From contig NZ_RDBE01000001.1 of assembly GCF_003674065.1 (NCBI RefSeq), positions 160,257 to 224,256 of the forward strand: a stretch of DNA of 64,000 nt, written 5' to 3'. Below are positions 35,896 through 45,445 of the stretch, one piece after another. Origin of the DNA: Nocardioides mangrovicus. GTDB lineage: Bacteria > Actinomycetota > Actinomycetes > Propionibacteriales > Nocardioidaceae. The position numbers and the translations under genes are program-made. The notes under the pieces were generated by a model. That model did no database searches, was not told the DNA's origin, and was given only the letters and a program-made list of their open reading frames with translations. Position 1 is the stretch's first letter. The number at the start of each line of letters is the position of its first letter.

Positions 35896-36771
35896 GTGCC
35901 TGTGAATCTCTCCTCCCGCCCGGTCCTGCTCGACGGCGCCACCGGCACCTGGCTGCAGGACCACGGCCTCGACGACGGCGGCTCGGGTGAGCTGTGGAAC
36001 GTCGAGCGCCCCGACGTCATCCGCGCGCTGCACCGGGCGTACGCCGAGGCCGGCTCGCAGCTGCTGACCACCAACACCTTCGGCGGCACCCGGCCCCGCC
36101 TGGAGATGCACGGCCTGGGCGAGCGGGTGCACGAGCTGAGCGAGGCCGGTGCTCGGCTCGCCCGCGAGGTCGCCGACGCCCACGACCTGCTGGTCGCCGG
36201 CGACGTCGGGCCCACCGGCGAGCTGATGGCGCCGCTGGGCACCATGGACGAGGCCGAGGCCCAGGCGATCTTCGCCGAGCAGATCCGCGGCCTGGTCGAC
36301 GGCGGCGCCGACCTGATCCTCATCGAAACGCTGAGCGACCTGGCCGAGGCGAGCGCCGCCGTGGCCGCCGCCCACGAGGTCGCCCCCGACCTGCCGGTGC
36401 TGGTGACGCTCAGCTTCGACACCAACCTGCGCACCATGATGGGCGTGCGTCCCGGCGACGCCGTCCGCGCGCTGGCCGAGGCCGGCGCCACCGGCGTGGG
36501 CGCCAACTGCGGCCGTGGGCCGGAGGAGATGGAGACCATCGTCGCCGAGATGGTGCAGGCGCGCCCCGAGGGTGTGCTGCTGGTGGCGCAGTCCAACGCC
36601 GGGCTCCCCGAGGTCTCCGGTGACACCTTCGTCTACACGGTCGGGCCCGACGAGCTCGGCGCCCACGCGCGACGACTGGTGGATCTCGGCGTCGACGTCG
36701 TCGGCGGCTGCTGCGGCTCGACGCCCGCCCACGTGCGCGCGATGGCGGACCAGCTGGCCGTCGGCGTCTGA
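35896..36771 (+). CDS. homocysteine S-methyltransferase family protein
   Basis: Zinc-dependent homocysteine S-methyltransferase (291 aa) of the PF02574 barrel family. It may be a betaine- or S-methylmethionine-type enzyme. The N-terminal LLDGATGTWLQ is diagnostic. The zinc ligands are Cys in GANCGRG near residue 202 and the paired Cys in VGGCCGSTP near 273. It is a stand-alone domain, not a MetH module. The methyl donor is unknown. The GTG start fits the leaderless pattern described for the region just upstream. tag follows 2 bp after its stop. Confidence 0.88.
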   Translation: MPVNLSSRPVLLDGATGTWLQDHGLDDGGSGELWNVERPDVIRALHRAYAEAGSQLLTTNTFGGTRPRLEMHGLGERVHELSEAGARLAREVADAHDLLVAGDVGPTGELMAPLGTMDEAEAQAIFAEQIRGLVDGGADLILIETLSDLAEASAAVAAAHEVAPDLPVLVTLSFDTNLRTMMGVRPGDAVRALAEAGATGVGANCGRGPEEMETIVAEMVQARPEGVLLVAQSNAGLPEVSGDTFVYTVGPDELGAHARRLVDLGVDVVGGCCGSTPAHVRAMADQLAVGV

Positions 36772-36773
36772 GG

Positions 36774-37367
36774 ATGGCCGAGGGCCCGGTGGTCGGCGAC
36801 GACGGCGTCGCCCGCTGTCCGTGGGGCGACGGCCCCGCGATGCGTCGCTACCACGACACCGAGTGGGGGATGCCGGTGCGCGGTGAGACCGCGATGTTCG
36901 AGCGGCTCTCGCTCGAGGCCTTCCAGGCCGGGCTGTCATGGCGGACGATCCTCGACAAGCGCGAGCGGTTCCGTGAGGTGTTCCACGGCTTCGACGTCGA
37001 CGCCGTCGCGGCCCTGGCCGACGCCGACCTCGAGCGGCTGCTGACCGACCCCGGCATCGTCCGCAACCGGGCCAAGGTCGAGGCCACACGGGGCAACGCC
37101 CGCGCCGCGGCCGAGCTGCGCCAGCACGGCGGCCTGGAGTCGGTCATCCGCGCTCACCGCCCCGATGACACCCCGCGGCCGGCCACCACCGCCGAGATGC
37201 CCACCGTCTCCGCCGAGAGCACCGCGCTGTCCAAGGACCTGCGCAAGCGCGGCTTCCGCTTCGTCGGCCCCACCACGATGCACGCGCTGATGGAGGCCGT
37301 CGGCCTGGTCGACACCCACCTGATCGGCTGCCACCGACGTGCCGCCAGCGGCGAATGGGGCAGCTGA
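36774..37367 (+). CDS. tag: DNA-3-methyladenine glycosylase I
   Basis: Tag-type glycosylase (197 aa), which excises 3-methyladenine from alkylated DNA. Signatures are RCPWG near residue 14 and YHDTEWGMPV near 26, LSLEAFQAGLSWRTIL near 45, and the C-terminal zinc-binding residues VDTHLIGCHRR near 178. The HhH-like fold length is normal. It is co-directional with and 2 bp from the homocysteine methyltransferase gene. A strong terminator hairpin begins within its last codons. Confidence 0.94.
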   Translation: MAEGPVVGDDGVARCPWGDGPAMRRYHDTEWGMPVRGETAMFERLSLEAFQAGLSWRTILDKRERFREVFHGFDVDAVAALADADLERLLTDPGIVRNRAKVEATRGNARAAAELRQHGGLESVIRAHRPDDTPRPATTAEMPTVSAESTALSKDLRKRGFRFVGPTTMHALMEAVGLVDTHLIGCHRRAASGEWGS

Positions 37368-37396
37368 CCCGCCACCAGCAGGTGGCGGGTCAGCTG
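37361..37396. terminator. strong bidirectional terminator after tag
   Basis: Perfect 16-bp stem (CAGCTGACCCGCCACC / GGTGGCGGGTCAGCTG) with an AGCA loop. It overlaps the tag stop codon and lies 10 bp from the end of the convergent GT39 gene, so it is likely used in both directions. Confidence 0.88.
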
Positions 37397-37406
37397 GCCC
37401 TGGTGA

Positions 37407-39425
37407 TCAGGTGGTCAGGTCGTAGACGGTCGTGCCTCCGATCGTGGTGGCGGTGAAGTTGCTCTTGACCCAGTTGGTGATCTGGGTCCCGACGCTCGAC
37501 GACCCGCCACCGCCGCCCTGACCGGAGCTGGCGATGAAGTAGGTGATCTTCCCCTCCTTCACCCAGGCCTTGAACTGGGCCAGCGTAGGAGCGTCGTCGG
37601 AGCCGGAGAACCCGCCGATGCCGATCACCGAGGTACCGGTCGCCAGCTCGTAGGACGCCGCGTTCTGAGCTCCGACGGTGGCCGCCGACCAGGTGGTCGT
37701 CGTGGACTCCAGCGCCTTCGCCAACCTGCTGCTGACCGACGTCGTGCCACCACCGCCGCCACCGCTGGGTCGCGACGACGACCCGGAGCTGCTCGAGGAG
37801 GACGAGGAGCCCGAGGAGCTCGAGCCCGAGCGGCTCGGGGGGTTGCCGCTGGGCCGGGTGCCGCTGGCCTTCGTGCCGCTCGGCTTGGTGCCGCTCGGCT
37901 TGGTGCCGCCACCGCCCATGCCGCCACCCATCGCGTTGCTGGAGGACGACGAGGAGGAGTCGGAGACCGCGGTCGGGATGCTGCCGGTGTGCGGGGTGTT
38001 CGCCGTGCGCAGACCCCAGTCGGCGATGGGCGCCGCGACCGCGAGGACGCCGACCAGGGCCAGGGCGGGAAGACCGCGCCGGACCGAGCCGCCGGCCAGC
38101 CAACGGGTCATCAGGCCGAGAGTGGCTGCGACCCCGAGCGCGATCGCCACGACGACGTAGACCGTGGGGGTGCCGCCGGTGGTCAGCAGGTGCACGCCCC
38201 AGGCAGACGTCGCGACCACCATGGCGATGAGGAGCGCGTGGCACGCGGCACTGTTGCGCACCCACAGCTCGCGGCCGGCGATGGCCACCAGTGCGGCGAT
38301 GGCCGGGGCGAGGGCCACCGAGTAGTAGGGGTGGATGGTGCCCTGCATGAAGCTGAACGTCAGACCGGTGGCGAGCAGCGAGCCGCCCCACACCAGGGCC
38401 GCCGCACGCAGTCGGTCGGTGCGAGGAGCCGAGCGGGTCACCCAGAACAGCGCGGCGATGGCGACGAGCGCGGCCGGCAGCAACCAGGAGATCTCCAGGC
38501 CGAACTCGCCGCTGAACATGCGCTGCAGCCCGGTCGAGCCGCCGAAGCTGGAGTTCTGGCCGCCTCCACCGCCGCTCATGTTGCCCGAGCCGCCGAACAG
38601 ACGGCCCAGACCGTTGTAGCCGAAGGCCAGCTCCAGCGGGTTGTTGTCGGTGCTCCCACCGATGTAGGGGCGGTCGGCTGCGGGCCACAGCAGGACGGCC
38701 AGGATCCACCAACCGGCCGAGACGACCAGGGTGACGCCGGCCAGCAGCAGCTGCCGCACCCGCTTCCACACCCCGTTCGGTCCGAGTGCGAGGTAGGCCA
38801 GGGAGAGCGCAGGCAGCACGAGGAGCGCCTGGCCGCTCTTGGTCAAGAACCCGAAGCCGAGCGCGACGCCGGCCAGCGCCAGCCACTTCGTCCGACCGTC
38901 CTCGAGCGCTCGGGTCACGCAGTAGGTCGCCGCGACGACGAGCAGCAGCAGGAGGGCGTCGGGGTTGTCGAAGCGGAAGATCAGCACGGCGGCCGGGGTC
39001 AGCGCGAGCAGCGCACCCGCCGCGAGGCCGGCGACCGGGCCCGCCACGCGGCGCACGGCGGCGAACAGCAGGCCGACCGCGGCGACGCCCTCCAGCGCCT
39101 GGGGAATGAGCAGCGTCCAGCTGTTGAAGCCGACGACGCGGGCCAGGAGACCGGGTAGCCACAGCGACGCCGGCGGCTTGTCCACGGTGATGGACGAGGC
39201 GGCGTCGAGCGCTCCGAAGAACCAGGCCTTCCAGCTCTGTGAGCCTGCCTGGATGGCTGCGGCGTAGTAGGAGTTGGCGTAGCCCGAGGAGCTGAGCTGC
39301 CAGAGATAGAGGCCTCCGGTGGCCACCAGGAGCGCCAGGAGGGCAGGACGGACCCACGCGGGGTCGCGCCGCGGTGGCGGGGAGGGTCGGGTGGTCGACC
39401 GGTCGAGCACGGGTGCGTGGGCCAT
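37407..39425 (-). CDS. GT39 (PMT/ArnT-like) membrane glycosyltransferase with exported C-terminal domain
   Basis: Polytopic GT-C glycosyltransferase (672 aa). About ten or more membrane spans follow a short cytosolic N-terminus. The first extracytoplasmic loop carries SSITVDKPPASLWLPG near residue 75, with the conserved Asp that binds the lipid-linked donor. After the last span comes a low-complexity linker (about residues 520-575) of TKPSG-type repeats and Ser/Gly runs. A globular extracytoplasmic domain of about 100 residues follows. The gene sits 1 bp after a polyprenyl-phosphate sugar synthase-like GT2 gene, which likely supplies its donor. It probably glycosylates envelope lipids, glycans or proteins. 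The ATG at 39425 is chosen; the longer frame to 39821 is out-of-context antisense. Confidence 0.88.
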   Translation of the reverse strand: MAHAPVLDRSTTRPSPPPRRDPAWVRPALLALLVATGGLYLWQLSSSGYANSYYAAAIQAGSQSWKAWFFGALDAASSITVDKPPASLWLPGLLARVVGFNSWTLLIPQALEGVAAVGLLFAAVRRVAGPVAGLAAGALLALTPAAVLIFRFDNPDALLLLLVVAATYCVTRALEDGRTKWLALAGVALGFGFLTKSGQALLVLPALSLAYLALGPNGVWKRVRQLLLAGVTLVVSAGWWILAVLLWPAADRPYIGGSTDNNPLELAFGYNGLGRLFGGSGNMSGGGGGQNSSFGGSTGLQRMFSGEFGLEISWLLPAALVAIAALFWVTRSAPRTDRLRAAALVWGGSLLATGLTFSFMQGTIHPYYSVALAPAIAALVAIAGRELWVRNSAACHALLIAMVVATSAWGVHLLTTGGTPTVYVVVAIALGVAATLGLMTRWLAGGSVRRGLPALALVGVLAVAAPIADWGLRTANTPHTGSIPTAVSDSSSSSSSNAMGGGMGGGGTKPSGTKPSGTKASGTRPSGNPPSRSGSSSSGSSSSSSSSGSSSRPSGGGGGGTTSVSSRLAKALESTTTTWSAATVGAQNAASYELATGTSVIGIGGFSGSDDAPTLAQFKAWVKEGKITYFIASSGQGGGGGSSSVGTQITNWVKSNFTATTIGGTTVYDLTT

Positions 39426-39426
39426 C

Positions 39427-40248
39427 TCAGGCCGCCTCTCGGATCGTGGTGGGAACGAGCTGGTCGGTGGCCGAGGCGACGGCCGCGACCTGGGCGCGGG
39501 CGCTGCGGATCCGCCACATCCCGCGCAGGTCCTTCGCCGCGGTGTCGACGATGTCGACGCGGCTGTCGGGGTCGTCGGTCCAGTCGACCGGGACCTCGTG
39601 GACACGAAGACCCATCCGCTCGGCCAGCACGAGAAGCTCGGTGTCGAAGAACCACTCCTGGTCCACCACGGCCGGCAGCAAGGAGCCGGCGGTGTCGCGG
39701 CGGATGGCCTTGAAGCCGCACTGGGCGTCGGAGAATCTGGCCCGCAACAGAGTGCGCAGCAGTCGGTTGTAGCAGCGAGAGATGAACTCCCGCTTGGGTC
39801 CGCGCACGACGTGGGAGTCACGGTGCAGCCGGGTGCCGATGGCCAGTTCGGAGTGACCGGTCAGGAGGGGGGCCACCAGCGGCAGGAGTGCGGACAGGTC
39901 GGTGGAGAGATCGACGTCCATGTACGCCACGACGGTTGCGTCGGAGGCGAGCCAGGCGGTGCGCAGCGCGCGACCCCGGCCCTTCTGCGCCAGCCGCAGG
40001 TACGCCACGCCGGGCAGGTCGTCGGCGAGGCCGCGGCCGATCTCCTCGGTGCGGTCCGTGCTGGCGTTGTCGGCCACCGTGATCCGCACGTCGAACGGCA
40101 GCTCGCGCCGGACGAAGGCGTGCACGCGCCGTACGCTGCCGGCGAGCGACGCCTCCTCGTTGTAGACGGGGATGACGACCTCGAGCAGCGGGGAGCGGCG
40201 CTCCAGGCGGGTGACGCGGGTCGGGGGCGGGGCGGTGGTCTCGGTCAT
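39427..40248 (-). CDS. GT2 polyprenyl-phosphate glycosyltransferase-like protein
   Basis: Family 2 glycosyltransferase (273 aa) of the dolichyl-phosphate mannose/glucose synthase type. Motifs are VVIPVYNEEASL near residue 24, TVADNASTDRT near 57, the DxD metal site AYMDVDLSTD near 108, and QCGFKAIRRD near 180. It has no C-terminal membrane domain. It likely makes a polyprenyl-phosphate sugar used by the GT39 enzyme encoded 1 bp downstream. Sugar identity is unknown. Confidence 0.9.
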   Translation of the reverse strand: MTETTAPPPTRVTRLERRSPLLEVVIPVYNEEASLAGSVRRVHAFVRRELPFDVRITVADNASTDRTEEIGRGLADDLPGVAYLRLAQKGRGRALRTAWLASDATVVAYMDVDLSTDLSALLPLVAPLLTGHSELAIGTRLHRDSHVVRGPKREFISRCYNRLLRTLLRARFSDAQCGFKAIRRDTAGSLLPAVVDQEWFFDTELLVLAERMGLRVHEVPVDWTDDPDSRVDIVDTAAKDLRGMWRIRSARAQVAAVASATDQLVPTTIREAA

Positions 40249-40321
40249 GTACCGAGACTCGCCCGCCCACCTCGCCGCGGCGTGGGGTTGTTCTGTGGGT
40301 TTTCTGTGAGCAGCGACGCCG

Positions 40322-42238
<1,917 letters not shown>

Positions 42239-42280
42239 GAGTCTCCTGAAGGTCGGGTTGTGAGTGCCGGTCCAGGATAG

Positions 42281-42293
42281 TTGTCTTCGACAA
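42281..42293. promoter_or_regulatory. palindrome upstream of the MFS exporter
   Basis: TTGTC-TTC-GACAA, in the AT-richer context between the exporter start (42238) and the aminotransferase stop (42314). This form is typical of MarR/TetR-type operators at efflux genes. The regulator is not in the window. Confidence 0.45.
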
Positions 42294-42313
42294 TCAACGC
42301 GAACCGCTTCGGA

Positions 42314-43405
42314 TTACGCCAGGACCTCGTCCAGGGCGGCGAGCACCAGCTCGACGGCGTCGGGCCGGGCGTTGTGGCCCATCAGCCCGATCCGCCAGAC
42401 GGTGGCGGCGTAGGCGCCGGCTCCTGCGCCGATCTCGAGCCCGAACCGCTCCAGCAGGCGCGCGCGCACCGCGGCGGAGTCGACGCCGTCGGGCACCTTG
42501 ACCGTGGTCAGCTCCGGCAGCCGCGAGCCCTTCTCGGCGAACAGCTCCAGGCCGCGCTGCTCCAGCCCGTCCTGCAGCTGCTGGCCGGCGGCGGCGTGCC
42601 GCGCCCACACCGACTCCAGACCCTCCTCCAGGATCCGGCCCAGCCCGGCGTGGAGCGAGGCGACCATCGCCACCGGCGCGGTGTGGTGGTACGTGCGTCC
42701 GCCACCGGCCTTCGTGCCGGCCTCGCCGACGTAACCGCCCAGCAGCCCGAGGTCGAGGTACCACGACCGCGGCTTCTCGACCCGGCGCTCGAAGGCGCGG
42801 TCGTTGATGGTGAACGGCGCGAGCCCGGGCGCGACGCCCAGGCACTTCTGCGTGCCCGCGTAGCCGACGTCGATGCCCCACTCGTCGGCGTGCAGCTCGA
42901 TGCCGGCGATGCTGGTGACCGCGTCGGTGAGCAGCAGGGCGTCGCCCTTGCCCGCGCCCAGGCCCGCGATGTCGGAGCGCACGCCGGTGGAGGTCTCGGC
43001 GTGGACCGCGGCGATGATCGCCGGGCTCGGGTGGGCGCCGGTCACCCGGTCGACGTCGACCGGCGTGCCCCACTCGTGCTCCACCGGCACCACCTCGGCA
43101 CCGCAGCGGGCGGCGACGTCGCACATCCGCTGCCCGAACAGTCCGTTGACCGCCACGACCACCACGTCGCCCTCGTGCACGGTGTTGACGAAGGCCGCCT
43201 CCATGCCCGCGGACCCCGTGGCGCTGAGCGGCAGCGTGCGCGCGTTGGCGGTGCCCCACACCGTCCGCAGCCACTCGCAGGTCTCGTCCATCATCGCCAG
43301 GAACGCCGGGTCGAGGTGCCCCAGGATCGGCAGCCCCAGCGCCGCCGTCGCCTCCGGGTAGGGGTTGGACGGACCGGGACCGAAGAGGTGGCGCTCGAGG
43401 ATCAT
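42314..43405 (-). CDS. alanine-glyoxylate aminotransferase family protein
   Basis: Class V PLP-dependent aminotransferase (363 aa) of the alanine/serine/ureidoglycine-glyoxylate type, converting glyoxylate to glycine with an amino donor. The N-terminal FGPGPSNPYPEA is the family signature. The PLP Lys lies in GYAGTQKCLGVAPG near residue 195, and TDAVTSIAGIELHADEWGID near 170 supplies the ring-binding Asp. The amino donor is not evident. A palindrome 28 bp upstream nearly matches the one next to the IclR gene at 16216, suggesting shared control. A glycolate-oxidase-like gene lies 0.7 kb away. Confidence 0.9.
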   Translation of the reverse strand: MILERHLFGPGPSNPYPEATAALGLPILGHLDPAFLAMMDETCEWLRTVWGTANARTLPLSATGSAGMEAAFVNTVHEGDVVVVAVNGLFGQRMCDVAARCGAEVVPVEHEWGTPVDVDRVTGAHPSPAIIAAVHAETSTGVRSDIAGLGAGKGDALLLTDAVTSIAGIELHADEWGIDVGYAGTQKCLGVAPGLAPFTINDRAFERRVEKPRSWYLDLGLLGGYVGEAGTKAGGGRTYHHTAPVAMVASLHAGLGRILEEGLESVWARHAAAGQQLQDGLEQRGLELFAEKGSRLPELTTVKVPDGVDSAAVRARLLERFGLEIGAGAGAYAATVWRIGLMGHNARPDAVELVLAALDEVLA

Positions 43406-43432
43406 GGAGCCGACGTAACCACAGCCGTCGCT

Positions 43433-43458
43433 CGTTCACCATGGTGGCATGGTGAACG
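43433..43458. promoter_or_regulatory. palindromic operator upstream of the glyoxylate aminotransferase
   Basis: Perfect inverted repeat CGTTCACCAT - GGTGGC - ATGGTGAACG. Its 24-bp core (GTTCACCA-N8-TGGTGAAC, 43434-43457) matches 22 of 24 positions of the element at 16218-16241 beside the IclR gene, including most of the spacer. Confidence 0.7.
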
Positions 43459-43522
43459 GCCACCTCCCACGACGTAGGACCTGTGGGAAGTGGACGTTCA
43501 TCGTGGGAAGTACGGTCCCGAG

Positions 43523-44080
43523 GTGATCCTCGTCGAGGAGTACGACCCCGCCTGGCCCGGCCGCTTCGAGGCGCTCCGCGAGGAGTACGCCGAGGCGCTG
43601 GCGGCGGCAGAGGTTCCGGTGGTGGCGATCGAGCATGTCGGCAGTACGTCGGTGCCCGGACTCGCGGCCAAGCCGGTCATCGACATCGACGTCGTGGTCG
43701 GGCCCGACCACGTCGCCGCTGCGTCCGCGGTGATGGAATCGCTCGGGTTCGTCGCCCGTGGCGATCTGGGCGTCCCCGAGCGGTACGCCTTCCGCGCACC
43801 CGAGCGGCTCGGCCCCACCCATACCTACGTCGTCGTCGAGGGATCACTGTCGCTGCGCAACCACCTGGGCGTGCGCCGGGTGCTGCGCGAGCACGCGGCG
43901 CTGCGCGAGGAGTACGCGGAGACCAAGCGACGGGCCGGTCGCGAGGCGGCGGACATCGACGAGTACATCGCCCACAAGAGCGACGTCGTGCAGCGCATCC
44001 TGGCCGCGGCCGGCGTCGAGCAGGCCGAGCGGGCAGCGATCGACGCGGTCAACCGCCCTACAGGACCGCCCCGGGGTTGA
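43523..44080 (+). CDS. GrpB family protein (nucleotidyltransferase-like)
   Basis: GrpB/UPF0157-family protein (185 aa), with a predicted nucleotidyltransferase-like fold of unknown role. Signatures are YDPAWPGRFEALREEY, EHVGSTSVPGLAAKPVIDIDVVV near residue 37-60 and the C-terminal AHKSDVVQRIL. The GTG at 43523 is preferred because TACGGT stands 6 bases upstream (leaderless pattern) and family members usually begin just before the YDP motif. GTG 43490 is an alternative. Two GTGGGAAGT direct repeats 20 bp apart (43483, 43503) flank the presumed promoter. The 3' end overlaps the convergent FAD-oxidase gene by 23 bp. Confidence 0.85.
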   Translation: MILVEEYDPAWPGRFEALREEYAEALAAAEVPVVAIEHVGSTSVPGLAAKPVIDIDVVVGPDHVAAASAVMESLGFVARGDLGVPERYAFRAPERLGPTHTYVVVEGSLSLRNHLGVRRVLREHAALREEYAETKRRAGREAADIDEYIAHKSDVVQRILAAAGVEQAERAAIDAVNRPTGPPRG

Positions 44081-45422
44081 GGATCCCGGCGGGGTCGAGG
44101 GCGTCCTTGACCCGGCGCGAGAGCGCCATGACGTCGGGACCGAGCTGGTCGGGCAGGGCCGCCCGCTTCGCGCGGCCCACGCCGTGCTCGCCGGTGATGG
44201 TGCCGCCCAGGCCGATGGCCAGCGACATCACCTCGTCGAAGGCGAGGCGGGCCCGCTTCTCGACGGCGGGGTCGGCCGGGTCGAAGACGATGATGGGGTG
44301 GGTGTTGCCGTCGCCGGCGTGGGCGACGACCGGGATGCGCACCTCGTGCTCGGCGGCGATCGCCGCGATGCCGTCGATCAGCGTCGGCAGCAGCGGCACC
44401 GGGGCGCCGACGTCCTCGAGCAGCAGCGAGCCCTGCTGCTCGAGTGCGAGGAAGGCGTTGCGACGGGCGGCGACGAACATCTCCGACTCGGCGGGGTCGG
44501 TGGTGGTGGCCACCTCGGTGGCGCCGGCGGCCGCACACGCCTGCTCCATCACCGCCAGCTCCAGCGCGCACGCCTCGCCGGGGGCGTCGGACTGGGCGAT
44601 CATCAGGGCGCCGGCGCTGCGGTCCAGGCCGTGGGAGCGCCAGTCCTCCACCGCGTTGATGGAGGCGTTGTCCATCAGCTCCATCATCGAGGGCCGCACC
44701 TTCGCCCCGATGGCGACGACGGCGCGCGAGGCGTCGGTCATCGAGTCGAAGACCGCCACCAGCGTCGCGCGCTCGGACTGGGCGGGCACCAGCCGCAGGA
44801 TGGCGCGGGTGACGATGCCCAGCGTGCCCTCGCTGCCGACGAACAGCTTGAGCAGCGAGAGCCCGGCGACGTCCTTGATCCGCTTGCCGCCGAGCGTGAC
44901 GAGGGTGCCGTCGGCCAGCACGACGTCGAGCCCGAGCACGTAGTCGGTCGTCACCCCGTACTTCACGCAGCACAGGCCGCCGGCGTTGGTGGCGACGTTG
45001 CCGCCGATGGAGCACATCTCGAACGACGACGGGTCCGGCGGGTACCAGAGCCCTTCTTGCGCCGCCGCCTGCTTGACCTCGACGTTGAGGGCGCCGGGCT
45101 CGACCACGGCAACCCGGCAGGCGGTGTCGATCTCGATGTCCCGCATCCGCTCCAGGCTGATCACCAGGCCGTCCTCGACCGCCGAGGCGCCACCGGAGAG
45201 CCCGCTGCCCGCGCCGCGCGGCACCACCGCGACGCCGTGGCGGGCGGCCCAGCGGACCGCCTCCTGCACGTGCTCGGCGCACTCCGCGCGCACGACCGCG
45301 GCAGGGGTTCCGGCGGTGACGTCGTGCGACCAGTCGTGCCGGTAGCGCTCGAGCGCGTCGGGGTCGGTGAGCACGACGCCGTCCGGGAGCGCCTCGGTGA
45401 GCTCGATCACAGAGGGGTGCAT
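44058..45422 (-). CDS. GlcD-like FAD-binding oxidase/dehydrogenase
   Basis: FAD-linked oxidoreductase (454 aa) of the VAO/PCMH family, like glycolate oxidase GlcD or D-lactate dehydrogenase. The FAD pyrophosphate loop VVPRGAGSGLSGGASAVEDG is near residue 62. SIGGNVATNAGG near 140 and the C-terminal GEHGVGRAKR are diagnostic. Separate GlcE/GlcF subunits are not seen, so it may act alone. It would yield glyoxylate or another 2-oxoacid, consistent with the nearby glyoxylate aminotransferase. Its promoter overlaps that of the divergent amidase within 23 bp. The 3' end overlaps grpB. Confidence 0.9.
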   Translation of the reverse strand: MHPSVIELTEALPDGVVLTDPDALERYRHDWSHDVTAGTPAAVVRAECAEHVQEAVRWAARHGVAVVPRGAGSGLSGGASAVEDGLVISLERMRDIEIDTACRVAVVEPGALNVEVKQAAAQEGLWYPPDPSSFEMCSIGGNVATNAGGLCCVKYGVTTDYVLGLDVVLADGTLVTLGGKRIKDVAGLSLLKLFVGSEGTLGIVTRAILRLVPAQSERATLVAVFDSMTDASRAVVAIGAKVRPSMMELMDNASINAVEDWRSHGLDRSAGALMIAQSDAPGEACALELAVMEQACAAAGATEVATTTDPAESEMFVAARRNAFLALEQQGSLLLEDVGAPVPLLPTLIDGIAAIAAEHEVRIPVVAHAGDGNTHPIIVFDPADPAVEKRARLAFDEVMSLAIGLGGTITGEHGVGRAKRAALPDQLGPDVMALSRRVKDALDPAGILNPGAVL

Positions 45423-45430
45423 GGCGCCCC

Positions 45431-45438
45431 ACTATCGT
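45431..45438. promoter_or_regulatory. overlapping divergent -10 elements of glcD-like and amidase genes
   Basis: Only 23 bp separate the two divergent starts. The octamer ACTATCGT contains a plus-strand TATCGT (45433-45438, 7 bases before the amidase GTG) and a minus-strand GATAGT (45436-45431, 8 bases before the oxidase ATG). Both transcripts would be essentially leaderless and mutually exclusive. Confidence 0.5.
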
Positions 45439-45445
45439 CCGGGGC

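Noticed and set aside
37797-37940. Tandem repeats as a possible CRISPR or mobile element
   Set aside because: The repeats are in frame and encode the TKPSG/Ser-Gly linker of the GT39 protein; there are no spacers or terminal inverted repeats.
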